Shown: in pieces, positions 55,083-63,101 of the stretch
Numbering within the stretch: position 1 is the first letter of the stretch
Layout of the letters: every line of letters begins with the position of its first letter
From: Sphingomonas sp. PR090111-T3T-6A
Lineage (GTDB): Bacteria > Pseudomonadota > Alphaproteobacteria > Sphingomonadales > Sphingomonadaceae
Reading direction: 5' to 3'
Assembly: GCF_000383095.1 (NCBI RefSeq)
Contig: NZ_AORL01000022.1
Location: 308,294 to 372,293, forward strand
Length of the DNA stretch: 64,000 nucleotides
The notes under the pieces: model-generated
Database searches by the model: none
The model's input: only the letters and a program-made list of their open reading frames with translations
What the model was told of the DNA's origin: nothing
Translations under genes and position numbers: made by a program

Positions 55083-56909
55083 TCACTCCGCCGCCATCGC
55101 CTGCCCCGATTCACGCTCGGCGGCCTGCCGCGCCCACATCTCGGCATAGAGTCCGCCCGCGGCCATCAGCGAGGCGTGGGTGCCCCGTTCGGCGACGCGG
55201 CCCGCCTCCAGCACGACGATCTGGTCGGCATCGGCGATGGTGGAGAGGCGGTGGGCGATGGTGATGGTGGTCCGCCGCGCCGTCACCGCGCCGAGCGTCT
55301 GGAGGATGTCCGCCTCGGTGCGGCTGTCGAGCGCGCTGGTCGCCTCGTCGAGGATCAGGATCGGCGGGTCCTTGAGCAGCGTCCGCGCGATCGCGACGCG
55401 CTGCTTCTCGCCGCCCGAGAGCTTGAGCCCGCGTTCGCCGACCTCCGTGTCATAGCCCTTGGGCTGGGCCTCGATGAAGCCGTCGATGGCCGCGCCCCGC
55501 GCGGCCATGTGGATTTCCTCGTCCGAAGCGCCGGCGCGGCCATAGGCGATGTTGTAGCCGATCGTGTCGTTGAACAGCACCGTGTCCTGCGGGACGATGC
55601 CGATCGCGGCGCGCAACGATGCCTGCTCGACCTCGGCGATATCCTGTCCGTCGATGGTGATGCGGCCGGAGCTGAGGTTGTAAAAGCGGTAGAGCAGCCG
55701 CGCGATCGTCGACTTGCCGGCCCCCGACGGCCCGACGATGGCGAGCGTGCTGCCCGCCGGCACGTCGATGTCGATGCCCTTGAGGATCGGCCGCTCGCCC
55801 TCATAGCCGAAATGGACGTCCTCGAAGCGGACATGCCCGCGCCCGACCAGCAGCGGCGGCGCGTCGGCCATGTCGACCACCTCGGCCGGCGTGTCGAGCA
55901 GCTCGAACATCGCCGCCATGTCGAGCAACCCCTGCCGGACCGTGCGATAGACCATGCCGAGCAGATCGAGCGGACGGAAGAGCTGGGCGAGCAGCGTGCT
56001 CACCAGCACCGTGTCGCCCGGCGAGAACTGCCCGCGCGCCCAGCCGACCACCACCAGCCCCATGCCGCCCGCCATCATCACGTTGGTGATGAGGCTCTGC
56101 CCGATGTTGAGCCACGCCAGCGACGTCTCGTTCTTCACCGCGGCGTTGGCATAGGCGGTCACGGCGCGGTCGTAACGCTCGGCCTCGCGCTCCTCGGCGT
56201 TGAAATATTTGACCGTCTCGAAGTTCAGGAGCGAGTCGACCGCATGGGCCACCGAGCGCGTGTCGAGATCGTTCATCTTGACGCGGAGCGCATTGCGCCA
56301 GTCGGTCACCATGCGCGTGAAGACGATGTACGCCACCACCATCACCAGCGTGGAGGCGACCAGCCAGAAGCCGAAGCGGCTCCAGAAGATCTGCACCACC
56401 AGCGCCAGCTCGAGCACGGTCGGCGCGATGTTGAAAAGCAGGAAATAGAGCATCGTGTCGATGCTCTTGGTCCCGCGCTCGACCACCTTGGTGACCGCAC
56501 CCGTCCGCCGGCCGAGATGGAAGCGCAGCGAGAGCTGGTGAAGATGCCGGAACACGGCGGAGGCGAGCCGGCGCGTCGCGTCCTGCCCGACCCGCTCGAA
56601 CACCGCGTTGCGCAGATTGTCGAACAAGGTGCTGCCGAAGCGCGCCGCCGCATAGCCGACCACCAGCGCGACGATCAGCGTCGCGATCGAGCGATCGCCA
56701 CGGGCCATGCGGTCGATCGCGCCCTGGAGCGCGAAGGGCGCGCCATAGACCTGCACGATCTTGGACAGGATGACGAACAGCAGCGCCACGACGATGCGCA
56801 GCCGGAGCATCGGCGCATCGGCCGGCCAGAGATAGGGCAGGAAGCGGCCGAGCGAGGCAAAGCCGACATCGGCCTTCGCGTCCGCCCCGCTGGAATGATC
56901 GGGTGGCAT
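55083..56909 (-). CDS. atm1: Atm1-type ABC exporter
   Basis: A 608-residue ABC half-transporter equal in length to Novosphingobium Atm1, which exports oxidised glutathione and metal-glutathione conjugates. Six membrane helices (residues about 35-330) lead into an ATPase with Walker A GPSGAGKST at 393-401, signature LSGGEKQR and Walker B ILILDEATSALD. Residues corresponding to the NaAtm1 glutathione site are kept: R205, R209, N268, Q271, M319 and R322 (one lower than the published numbers). Mitochondrial Atm1/ABCB7 belongs to the same family and supports cytosolic Fe-S assembly. The start is ATG 56909 and the gene is divergent from a sigma-54 promoter unit. Confidence 0.94.
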   Translation of the reverse strand: MPPDHSSGADAKADVGFASLGRFLPYLWPADAPMLRLRIVVALLFVILSKIVQVYGAPFALQGAIDRMARGDRSIATLIVALVVGYAAARFGSTLFDNLRNAVFERVGQDATRRLASAVFRHLHQLSLRFHLGRRTGAVTKVVERGTKSIDTMLYFLLFNIAPTVLELALVVQIFWSRFGFWLVASTLVMVVAYIVFTRMVTDWRNALRVKMNDLDTRSVAHAVDSLLNFETVKYFNAEEREAERYDRAVTAYANAAVKNETSLAWLNIGQSLITNVMMAGGMGLVVVGWARGQFSPGDTVLVSTLLAQLFRPLDLLGMVYRTVRQGLLDMAAMFELLDTPAEVVDMADAPPLLVGRGHVRFEDVHFGYEGERPILKGIDIDVPAGSTLAIVGPSGAGKSTIARLLYRFYNLSSGRITIDGQDIAEVEQASLRAAIGIVPQDTVLFNDTIGYNIAYGRAGASDEEIHMAARGAAIDGFIEAQPKGYDTEVGERGLKLSGGEKQRVAIARTLLKDPPILILDEATSALDSRTEADILQTLGAVTARRTTITIAHRLSTIADADQIVVLEAGRVAERGTHASLMAAGGLYAEMWARQAAERESGQAMAAE

Positions 56910-56964
56910 AGGCCGCTAACATAGGTCCGTCGGAGCCCGCCGCCAATGCGATGGCGCAGCTTTT

Positions 56965-56996
56965 GGAAGTGTCGGAAAAATTCCGCCAACACTTGG
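56965..56996. promoter_or_regulatory. Candidate enhancer site for an activator of the sigma-54 promoter
   Basis: CGGAA-aaa-TTCCG (56973-56985) lies inside outer repeats AAGTGT (56967-56972) and ACACTT (56989-56994). It is about 90 bases upstream of the sigma-54 site, a normal distance for an enhancer-binding protein such as PspF. Confidence 0.45.
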
Positions 56997-57082
56997 GAAA
57001 TTTCGCGCAGCTCTCGGAATGTTTTCAGTGTTGATCTGGAATCCATCATCGCAACGCCCCGAAATCCGGGCTTTCCGCAACT

Positions 57083-57098
57083 TGGCACGCCCCCTGCA
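57083..57098 (+). promoter_or_regulatory. Sigma-54 promoter of the small-peptide/PspC unit
   Basis: TGGCACG-cccc-CTGCA gives GG and GC twelve bases apart, the -24/-12 pattern. It is 58 bases before the small-peptide gene. Confidence 0.8.
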
Positions 57099-57155
57099 AT
57101 ACTCCTGACGTCCCGCCAAGCACGGCGAGACAAGGATCACAGAGGGAGATTTGCC

Positions 57156-57290
57156 ATGTTCTCGATCGACTTTTCCGCCCTGCGTCAGCAGCTCGCTTCG
57201 ATGGTTGGCGCGGTGTTCTTCGCATCGGTTCTGGTCGGCGCCGCCGTCCTGCCTGCGCAGCCTGCCGCTGCTGCCATCCTCGGGATCTGA
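57156..57290 (+). CDS. Small hydrophobic protein under sigma-54 control
   Basis: A 44-residue protein. An amphipathic start (MFSIDFSALRQQLASMVG) leads to a membrane-spanning or signal-like helix (AVFFASVLVGAAVLPAQPAAAA). GAGGGAG precedes ATG 57156 with good spacing. I do not recognise a family. It is the first gene after the sigma-54 promoter and lies 23 bases before pspC, so it is almost certainly expressed with it in envelope stress. Confidence 0.65.
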   Translation: MFSIDFSALRQQLASMVGAVFFASVLVGAAVLPAQPAAAAILGI

Positions 57291-57313
57291 TCGACACGGA
57301 TACGGAGGCACAC

Positions 57314-57502
57314 ATGTCCAACCGTTTCGTGATCGATCGCCGCCGGGGACTTTGGCTCGGCGTATGTCAGGGCGTTGCGGATTTCACCGGTCTGCCGGTC
57401 GCGCTGGTCCGCATCGCCCTGCTGGTTCTCACCGTGGTGAGCTTCGGCCTGCCCGGGGTCATCCTCTACTGCCTGATCGGCTGGCTGGCGGGGGAGCGCT
57501 GA
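57314..57502 (+). CDS. pspC: PspC-domain protein
   Basis: A 62-residue protein consisting of a PspC domain: NRFVIDRRRGLWLGVCQGVADFTGLPVALVRIALLVLTVVSFGLPGVILYCLIGWL. The hydrophobic C-terminal half inserts into the inner membrane. In phage-shock systems PspC senses envelope damage with PspB and regulates PspA/PspF. Here no pspA, pspB or pspF flanks the gene, so this is a trimmed unit with its own sigma-54 promoter. ATG 57314 follows GGAGGCACAC. Confidence 0.9.
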   Translation: MSNRFVIDRRRGLWLGVCQGVADFTGLPVALVRIALLVLTVVSFGLPGVILYCLIGWLAGER

Positions 57503-57558
57503 GCGCTCCTTCCCGCCGCCCCCTTGCCTGCCGCGCCTCCGCCGACGATCTTCCGGCG

Positions 57559-57990
57559 ATGCAGAGCGCCCAGGCCATCATCGACCAACTGAACCTCCAG
57601 CCCCATCCCGAAGGCGGCTGGTATCGCGAAACCTGGCGCGCCGAGGCCGAGCCCGGCGAGCGCGCGGGTGCGACCGCCATCTATTTCCTGCTCGAGGCGG
57701 GCCAGCGATCGCACTGGCACCGGGTGGACGCGGCCGAGCTCTGGCTGTGGCATGCGGGCGCGCCGCTGCGCCTGCTGACCGCGCCCGCGGATTCCGGCCC
57801 AGTCTCTGAACAGCGCCTCGGCCCCTTGATCGCGGACGGCGACGCACCGCAGGGCCTGGTTCCGCCCCATCACTGGCAGTCGACCGAGACGACCGGCGGC
57901 TGGGCGCTGGTATCGTGCATCGTCGCACCCGGCTTCGACTTCGCGGGCTTCACGCTCGCGCCCGCCGGCTGGACGCCGGGTGCGCTATGA
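57559..57990 (+). CDS. Cupin-fold protein (DUF985)
   Basis: A 143-residue single-domain cupin of the DUF985 family. Landmarks are IIDQLNLQPHPEGGWYRETWR, the cupin motif TAIYFLLEAGQRSHWHRVDAAELWLWHAGAPL with two His ligands, and VPPHHWQSTETTGGWALVSCIVAPGFDFAGFTLA. Such proteins may be sugar epimerase or metal-dependent oxygenase-like but the activity is not known. ATG 57559 is used. It overlaps the next gene by 4 bases (ATGA) and lies 56 bases after pspC, possibly in the same transcript. Confidence 0.84.
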   Translation: MQSAQAIIDQLNLQPHPEGGWYRETWRAEAEPGERAGATAIYFLLEAGQRSHWHRVDAAELWLWHAGAPLRLLTAPADSGPVSEQRLGPLIADGDAPQGLVPPHHWQSTETTGGWALVSCIVAPGFDFAGFTLAPAGWTPGAL

Positions 57991-58355
57991 CCGACCCTGT
58001 CGACCCCATCGCCGATGTCGCGCGGGTGCGCGCGCTGATGGTCGAGGCCGCGCGTGCCGGCGAATCGATCAGCTATTCGGCCTTGCTCGCCCAGCTCGGC
58101 CACCGCTTCACCCGGCCGAAGATGCGCGCCGTCTGCCGCACGCTCGGGGCTATCGACGAGGCGGGCGCGACGGCCGGGGAGCCCGAGCTGGCCGTGTTGC
58201 TCGTGCGCGAGTCGGACGGGCTTCCGGGCCAGGGCTGGTGGGGCGGCGGCCATGCCATGGTGCTCGGCTATGACGGCCCGTGGGAAGGGCCGGAGGCGCG
58301 CGCCTTCGTCCACGCCCTCCAGCAGGAGGCCTTCGCCTACTGGCGCGATCGCTAG
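57987..58355 (+). CDS. Hypothetical protein, winged-helix-like
   Basis: A 122-residue protein with no recognised family. Residues 10-60 have the helical pattern ARVRALMVEAARAGESISYSALLAQLGHRFTRPKMRAVCRTLGAIDEAGA, reminiscent of the winged-helix DNA-binding part of methylguanine methyltransferase-like or replication initiator domains. The second half has a Gly/Trp-rich PGQGWWGGGHAMVLGY. The ATG overlaps the stop of the cupin gene, so the two are coupled. A DNA-related role is only inference. Confidence 0.6.
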   Translation: MTDPVDPIADVARVRALMVEAARAGESISYSALLAQLGHRFTRPKMRAVCRTLGAIDEAGATAGEPELAVLLVRESDGLPGQGWWGGGHAMVLGYDGPWEGPEARAFVHALQQEAFAYWRDR

Positions 58356-58412
58356 GCTCTTGCGTTGCACATTGCTTGCTGTACGATCGTGTAATAACGA
58401 GCGGAGGTCGGC

Positions 58413-59591
58413 ATGGCGCAGGCGAAACCGGCGGGGCAGGAGCGGAGCGATCCCGACGCGGGCTGGAGCTTGCCCGCCTGGACCTATTCCGACCCGGAGT
58501 TCTTCGAGGCCGAGGTGGCGCGTGTCATCCGCCCCTCCTGGCAGGTCGTCTGCCACGAGAGCGACGTGCCCGGCGCGGGCGATTTCCACACGCTCGATTA
58601 TGTCGGCGAGAGCGTCGTCGTCGTCCGCACGCGCGACGGCGGGATCAACGGCTTCACCAATGTGTGCCGCCACCGGGGAGCCCGGCTGCTCGACGGCCCC
58701 TCGGGCTGCGCGAAGAAGATCGTCTGCCCCTATCATGCCTGGACCTATGATCTCGACGGCCGCCTGACCGGCCTGCCGATGCGCGACACCTATGCGCTTG
58801 ATCCTTCGAAGCATGGCCTTGCTTCCGTCGAGGTCGAGATCTGGCGCGGTTTCATCTTCGTGCGGCTGGAGGGCGGCGGGCCGTCTGTGGCGGAGATGAT
58901 GGCGCCCTATGAGGCGGAGGTCGCGCCCTATCGTTTCGAGGAATTGCGCGCCTTCGGCCGGGTGACGCTCCGCCCGCGGCCGGTGAACTGGAAGAATGTC
59001 GGCGACAATTATTCGGACGGACTGCACATCGCGGTCGCCCATCCCGGTCTCAAGCGGCTGATGGGCCATGGCTATGGCGTCGAGGCCAGCGAACATGTCG
59101 ACAAGATGTGGGGGCCGATCGTCGAGCGCCGTTCCGCGAACCCTTCCGAGCGGGCGTATCAGCATTTCCTCCCTGCCGTGCCGCACCTTCCGGCCGATCG
59201 GCAGCGGCTGTGGACCTATTTCAAGCTCTGGCCGAACATCGCCTTCGACATCTATCCCGATCAGATCGACTTCATGCAGTGGCTCCCCGTCTCGCCGACT
59301 GAGACGCTGATCCGCGAGATCGCTTACTGCCTCCCCGACGACCGGAGGGAGATGAAGGCCGCGCGCTATCTCAACTGGCGGATCAACCGGCAGGTGAACG
59401 CCGAGGACACCACGCTGATCGCCCGCGTCCAGCAGGGCATGGCGTCCCGGAGCTTCACCGTCGGCCCGTTGAGCGAGCAGGAAGTCGCGTTGCGTAACTT
59501 CTGCCGCAAGATCCGCCACGCCATCCCCGAATCCCGCCAGCACCGCGCGCCTGCGCCGGGCTGGAGCCGCCGTCCGCACGGAGTATCCTGA
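58413..59591 (+). CDS. Rieske non-haem iron oxygenase, alpha subunit
   Basis: A 392-residue ring-hydroxylating oxygenase alpha subunit. The Rieske cluster has C-x-H (CRH, in VCRHRGARLLDGPSG) and C-x2-H (CPYH). The mononuclear iron site shows NVGDNYSDGLHIAVAH, in which D-x2-H-x4-H supplies two His and the bridging Asp. No beta subunit, ferredoxin or reductase gene adjoins it. The next gene starts 2 bases later and is a phytoene-desaturase-like flavoprotein, so the pair form an operon. The substrate is not predictable from sequence. Confidence 0.9.
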   Translation: MAQAKPAGQERSDPDAGWSLPAWTYSDPEFFEAEVARVIRPSWQVVCHESDVPGAGDFHTLDYVGESVVVVRTRDGGINGFTNVCRHRGARLLDGPSGCAKKIVCPYHAWTYDLDGRLTGLPMRDTYALDPSKHGLASVEVEIWRGFIFVRLEGGGPSVAEMMAPYEAEVAPYRFEELRAFGRVTLRPRPVNWKNVGDNYSDGLHIAVAHPGLKRLMGHGYGVEASEHVDKMWGPIVERRSANPSERAYQHFLPAVPHLPADRQRLWTYFKLWPNIAFDIYPDQIDFMQWLPVSPTETLIREIAYCLPDDRREMKAARYLNWRINRQVNAEDTTLIARVQQGMASRSFTVGPLSEQEVALRNFCRKIRHAIPESRQHRAPAPGWSRRPHGVS

Positions 59592-59592
59592 C

Positions 59593-61203
59593 ATGACCGA
59601 GCGCCTTGATGCCGTGATCATCGGGGGCGGCCATAATGGCCTCGTCTGCGCTTATTATCTCGCGCGCGCCGGCAAGCGGGTGCGCGTGCTGGAGCGGCGG
59701 CACATCGTCGGCGGCGCGGCCGTCACCGAGGAGTTCCACCCCGGTTTCCGCAACTCGGTGGCGAGCTACACGGTCAGCCTGCTTCAGCCGAAAGTCATCC
59801 GCGACATGAAGCTCGCCGAGCGCGGCCTGCGCATCGTCGAGCGGCCGATCTCCAACTTCCTGCCGCAGGACGACGGGCGCTACCTCAAGCTCGGCGGCGG
59901 GCTGGAGCGGACCCAGGCCGAGTTCCGCAAATTCTCGCAAGCGGACGCCGAGACGCTGCCCGCCTATTATGAGGCGCTCGACGTGGTAGCCGATGTGTTG
60001 CGCGATCTCGCTTTGGTTTCGCCGCCCAACATGGGCGAGGGCCTCGGCACCCTCCTCTCCGCTGCGCGGCAGGGGCGCCGGCTCGCCGGGCTCAACCTCG
60101 CCCAGCAGCGCGACGTGCTCGATCTCTTCACCAAATCCGCGCGCACCTTCCTCGATAGCTGGTTCGAGAGCGAGGCGGTCAAGGCGGCCTTCGGCTTCGA
60201 TGCGGTGGTCGGCAATTTCGCCAGCCCCGACACGCCGGGCTCGGCCTATGTGCTGCTCCATCACGTCTTCGGCGAGGTGAACGGCAAGAAGGGTGTGTGG
60301 GGCCATGCCATCGGCGGCATGGGCGCGATCACGCAGGCGATGCGGCAGGCGTGCGAGGAGATCGGCGTCCAGATCAGCGTCGAGGCGCCGGTGGAGCGCG
60401 TGCTGGTCGACGGCGGCCGCACGGTCGGCGTGCGGCTGGAGGGCGGGCAGGAGGTAATGGCTCATTCCGTCGTCTCCAATGTCGGCCCGCGCCTGCTCTA
60501 CGACCGGCTGATCGACCCGGCCGATCTCGCGCCGGAGTTCCGCCGCCGGGTGAAGGGCTTCAAGGTCGGTTCGGGCACCTTCCGCATGAATGTCGCGCTG
60601 AGCGAGCTGCCGAGCTTCGCCTGCCTGCCCGAGCCCGGCGAGCACCACCAGTCCGGCATCATCATCGCGCCGACGCTCGATTATATGGACCGCGCCTATA
60701 CCGACGCGAAGCAGACCGGCATGTCGAAGGCGCCGATCGTCGAGATGCTGATCCCGTCCACCGTCGACGACAGCCTCGCCCCGCCCGGACAGCATGTCGC
60801 CAGCCTCTTCTGCCAGCAGTTCGCGCCGGAACTCCCCGACGGCCGGAGCTGGGACGAGGCCCGTGAGGAGGCCGCCGATCTCATCATCGATACCGTCGAG
60901 CGCTGGGCGCCGGGCTTCAAGGCCTCGGTGATCGCGCGGCAGATCCATTCGCCGCTCGATCTGGAGCGCAAGTTCGGCCTGATGGGCGGCGATATCATGC
61001 ACGGCAATATGAGCCTCGATCAGCTCTGGTCGGCGCGGCCGATCCTCGGGCATGGCGCCTACAGGGGGCCGTTGAAGGGGCTCTATATGTGCGGCGCGGG
61101 CACGCATCCGGGCGGCGGCGTCACCGGGGCACCGGGCCACAATGCCGCGCGCGAGATCCTCGCCGACGGGGGCTTCTGGCGACGGATCACCCGCGCGGCC
61201 TGA
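59593..61203 (+). CDS. Phytoene-desaturase-like FAD oxidoreductase
   Basis: A 536-residue flavoprotein with N-terminal FAD motif DAVIIGGGHNGLVCAYYLARAGKRVRVLERRHIVGGAAVTEE and the C-terminal LYMCGAGTHPGGGVTGAPGHNAAREIL, both typical of the CrtI/PYROXD2 family. CrtI desaturates carotenoids, but many members, including mitochondrial PYROXD2, act on other substrates; no carotenoid gene is nearby. It is coupled to the Rieske oxygenase gene, so the two may act in sequence on one compound, for example a hydroxylation followed by oxidation. ATG 59593 begins 2 bases after the upstream stop. Confidence 0.88.
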   Translation: MTERLDAVIIGGGHNGLVCAYYLARAGKRVRVLERRHIVGGAAVTEEFHPGFRNSVASYTVSLLQPKVIRDMKLAERGLRIVERPISNFLPQDDGRYLKLGGGLERTQAEFRKFSQADAETLPAYYEALDVVADVLRDLALVSPPNMGEGLGTLLSAARQGRRLAGLNLAQQRDVLDLFTKSARTFLDSWFESEAVKAAFGFDAVVGNFASPDTPGSAYVLLHHVFGEVNGKKGVWGHAIGGMGAITQAMRQACEEIGVQISVEAPVERVLVDGGRTVGVRLEGGQEVMAHSVVSNVGPRLLYDRLIDPADLAPEFRRRVKGFKVGSGTFRMNVALSELPSFACLPEPGEHHQSGIIIAPTLDYMDRAYTDAKQTGMSKAPIVEMLIPSTVDDSLAPPGQHVASLFCQQFAPELPDGRSWDEAREEAADLIIDTVERWAPGFKASVIARQIHSPLDLERKFGLMGGDIMHGNMSLDQLWSARPILGHGAYRGPLKGLYMCGAGTHPGGGVTGAPGHNAAREILADGGFWRRITRAA

Positions 61204-61241
61204 GCGCCGGACGTTGACGAAGTTGACGCGAGTGCGGCCCA

Positions 61242-61793
61242 TCACGCCGCCACGCGAGGTGTCATCGGCAGCCGCCAGCGGCCGAGCTCCTCATGCCATG
61301 TCCGTCCGTGCCAGCTTCGGACCAGCACCAGCTCGTCGACCAGCCAGCTGATCCCGTCGATCGGCCGCACGCCCCGCGCGTCCTTATAGCCGTAGCCGAG
61401 CGTGACATGCGGCACAGGCGCGGCATGCCGGCCGGGCTCCACGCCATAATGGCGCAGCATGTCGAGCACATGCGCCTGACATCGGAGCGCGCCGACCAGC
61501 GGCTGGCTGGCCTTGAGCAGGGTGCTGCGCGCGCTCACCACCACATCGTCGAACACGACATGGAAGGCGAGCGGCGGCATCGTCGCCATGATCCAGCGGA
61601 CCAGCGCGATCGCATGATCCTCCGGCGCGTCGATGTCGCTCAGCCGCGTGATGGTGATGTGCCGCCGCGCGGCCGACACGAGATTCAGCCCCGGCAGCGC
61701 CGGCTCGATATCGTTCGACACGTCGAGATGGGCGCCGACGTCGTCCGGCAGGCGGGCGAAGAGATAGAGGCGGGATTCGACAGGCATGGCCAT
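61242..61793 (-). CDS. 2'-5' RNA ligase/LigT-like phosphoesterase
   Basis: A 183-residue protein of the 2H phosphoesterase superfamily. The two HxT motifs expected for catalysis are ITITRL preceded by His (RRHITITRL) and HVTLGYGY, about 95 residues apart. Bacterial LigT/ThpR members act on 2',3'-cyclic phosphates or 2'-5' RNA bonds; the true substrate is not known. The gene converges on the flavoprotein gene with a 38-base gap. ATG 61793 has AAGGACAG nine bases upstream; ATG 61787 is also possible. Confidence 0.85.
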   Translation of the reverse strand: MAMPVESRLYLFARLPDDVGAHLDVSNDIEPALPGLNLVSAARRHITITRLSDIDAPEDHAIALVRWIMATMPPLAFHVVFDDVVVSARSTLLKASQPLVGALRCQAHVLDMLRHYGVEPGRHAAPVPHVTLGYGYKDARGVRPIDGISWLVDELVLVRSWHGRTWHEELGRWRLPMTPRVAA

Positions 61794-61860
61794 GAGCGGC
61801 TGTCCTTCCTGAATCTGTCCATCTCAATGTTCCATATTTGTTCTCGTTCGTCAAGCAGGC

Positions 61861-61889
61861 TTGGCAGCGCCGCCCACCCGCGCGATAGT
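61861..61889 (+). promoter_or_regulatory. Sigma-70 promoter with near-leaderless start
   Basis: TTGGCA (61861-61866) and GATAGT (61884-61889) are 17 bases apart, a good match to alphaproteobacterial promoters. The expected start of transcription is within one or two bases of ATG 61897, so the mRNA should be leaderless. Confidence 0.65.
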
Positions 61890-61896
61890 TGCGGGC

Positions 61897-62115
61897 ATGA
61901 ACCTGATCTCGATCCTGATCGGTCTCGTCGCGCTCATCTGGGCGCTGGTCGCCTTCCTGCCGCTGTTCGGCTGGATGTACTGGCTGATCATCCCGATCGC
62001 GGTGCTGGGTCTGGGCTTCGGCGTGCTGTCGAGCCGGACGGGTGGGCGCAACCTCAACCTGCTGGTGATCCTCGTCGGGATCGTGCGCCTGTCGGTCGGC
62101 CACGGCATCTTCTGA
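61897..62115 (+). CDS. Small two-helix membrane protein, hypothetical
   Basis: A 72-residue protein with two hydrophobic helices: MNLISILIGLVALIWALVAFLPLFGWMYWLIIPIAVLGLGFGVLSS, then a short polar loop and LLVILVGIVRLSVGHGIF. I do not recognise the family; related small proteins occur in sphingomonads. It lies 104 bases after the divergent LigT-like gene and 66 bases before another hypothetical gene. No ribosome site precedes ATG 61897; a promoter directly upstream suggests leaderless translation. Confidence 0.7.
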   Translation: MNLISILIGLVALIWALVAFLPLFGWMYWLIIPIAVLGLGFGVLSSRTGGRNLNLLVILVGIVRLSVGHGIF

Positions 62116-62181
62116 AGCGCGTGGCGCTGCGTTAAGATCGGTGCGGGGCCGTCATGGCTCCGGCGAACGGGAGGGCGTCCG

Positions 62182-62601
62182 ATGCGGAGGGCACATATGC
62201 TGGTCCTGGCGGCCGTGGCAACGGCGACCTTGGCGGCGGCGCCTCCGCGCGGGCCGAACTGGGTGCGGGTCGGGAGCCATATTGACGGCAGCCCGGTGGA
62301 GGTCGACACGCGCTCGATCGTGCCGTGGGGTGGGCTCGTGCGCGGCTGGTGGCGGCTGACCTTGGCCGAGCCCCGGCCCGACGGCACGGTGGTGGAGAAG
62401 CATCTCGACGCGGTCGACTGCGCGCGCGGGCTCAGCACGACGCTCGAGCAGGTGACGCTCCGCCCCGACGGAAGCCTCGTCGCCGACGCCCGCGAGAGCC
62501 CGAGCGCCGCGATCACGCGGCTCGGCCCGGCGACGCCCGGCACCACCGGCGAGATGGCGGTGCGCGCCATCTGCCGCCTGCGCCCGCCGCCCAAGCGCTA
62601 G
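62182..62601 (+). CDS. Hypothetical exported protein
   Basis: A 139-residue protein with signal peptide MRRAHMLVLAAVATATLAAA and a mature domain beginning PPRGPNWVRVGSHIDGSPVEVDTRSIVPWGGLVRGWWRL. The pattern VDTRSI...GWWRL, with two Cys at VDCARG and AICRLR, resembles surface-adhesin-like or CNP-type small domains of proteobacteria; the role is unknown. GGGAGGG precedes ATG 62182. It ends 4 bases inside the convergent VOC-family gene. Confidence 0.75.
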   Translation: MRRAHMLVLAAVATATLAAAPPRGPNWVRVGSHIDGSPVEVDTRSIVPWGGLVRGWWRLTLAEPRPDGTVVEKHLDAVDCARGLSTTLEQVTLRPDGSLVADARESPSAAITRLGPATPGTTGEMAVRAICRLRPPPKR

Positions 62602-62999
62602 CGGCGATACTCCACCAGATCCCAGCGATTGCCGTAGAGATCGAGGAAGACGGCGACGATGCCATAGTCGGTCCGCTGCGGCGCGCGCACGAAGACGACC
62701 CCCTTGGCGAGCATCGCCGCGTGATCTCGCGCGAAATCGTCGGTGGCGAGGAAGAGGAACACGCGCCCGCCCGCCTGATCGCCGACGAAGCGGGCCTGCT
62801 CCGGCGTCGCGGCGCGGGCGAGAAGGAGCGAGGCGCCCTGCGCCGGCGCGCCGGGCGGGGCGACCGTCACCCAGCGCTTGCCCTGTTCGGGCATGGCCAT
62901 GTCTTCGGTCAGCGTGAAGCCGAGCGTGCCGCAGAAGAAGGCGATCGCCTCGTCATAATCGCGGACGAGGAGGGCGACATGAGCGAGCGACTGGATCAT
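62598..62999 (-). CDS. VOC-family (glyoxalase/bleomycin-resistance-like) protein
   Basis: A 133-residue vicinal oxygen chelate fold protein. IQSLAHVALLVRDYDEAIAFFCGTLGFTLTED is the first beta-alpha-beta-beta-beta motif and GVVFVRAPQRTDYGIVAVFLDLYGNRWDLVE the second, with the usual His/Glu ligands present (HVA, DLVE). It may be a dioxygenase, isomerase or resistance protein; the substrate is not predictable. ATG 62999 is chosen over ATG 63011 as it begins the fold. Confidence 0.85.
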   Translation of the reverse strand: MIQSLAHVALLVRDYDEAIAFFCGTLGFTLTEDMAMPEQGKRWVTVAPPGAPAQGASLLLARAATPEQARFVGDQAGGRVFLFLATDDFARDHAAMLAKGVVFVRAPQRTDYGIVAVFLDLYGNRWDLVEYRR

Positions 63000-63101
63000 G
63001 GCGCGCGGCATATCATGGGCCGGCGGCGGGCTCCACGCGCGGGCGATTGACGCGCCGGCCGGTCTTCCGCACATCGGCGGCTCCGGGCAGGAGTCGAGGC
63101 G

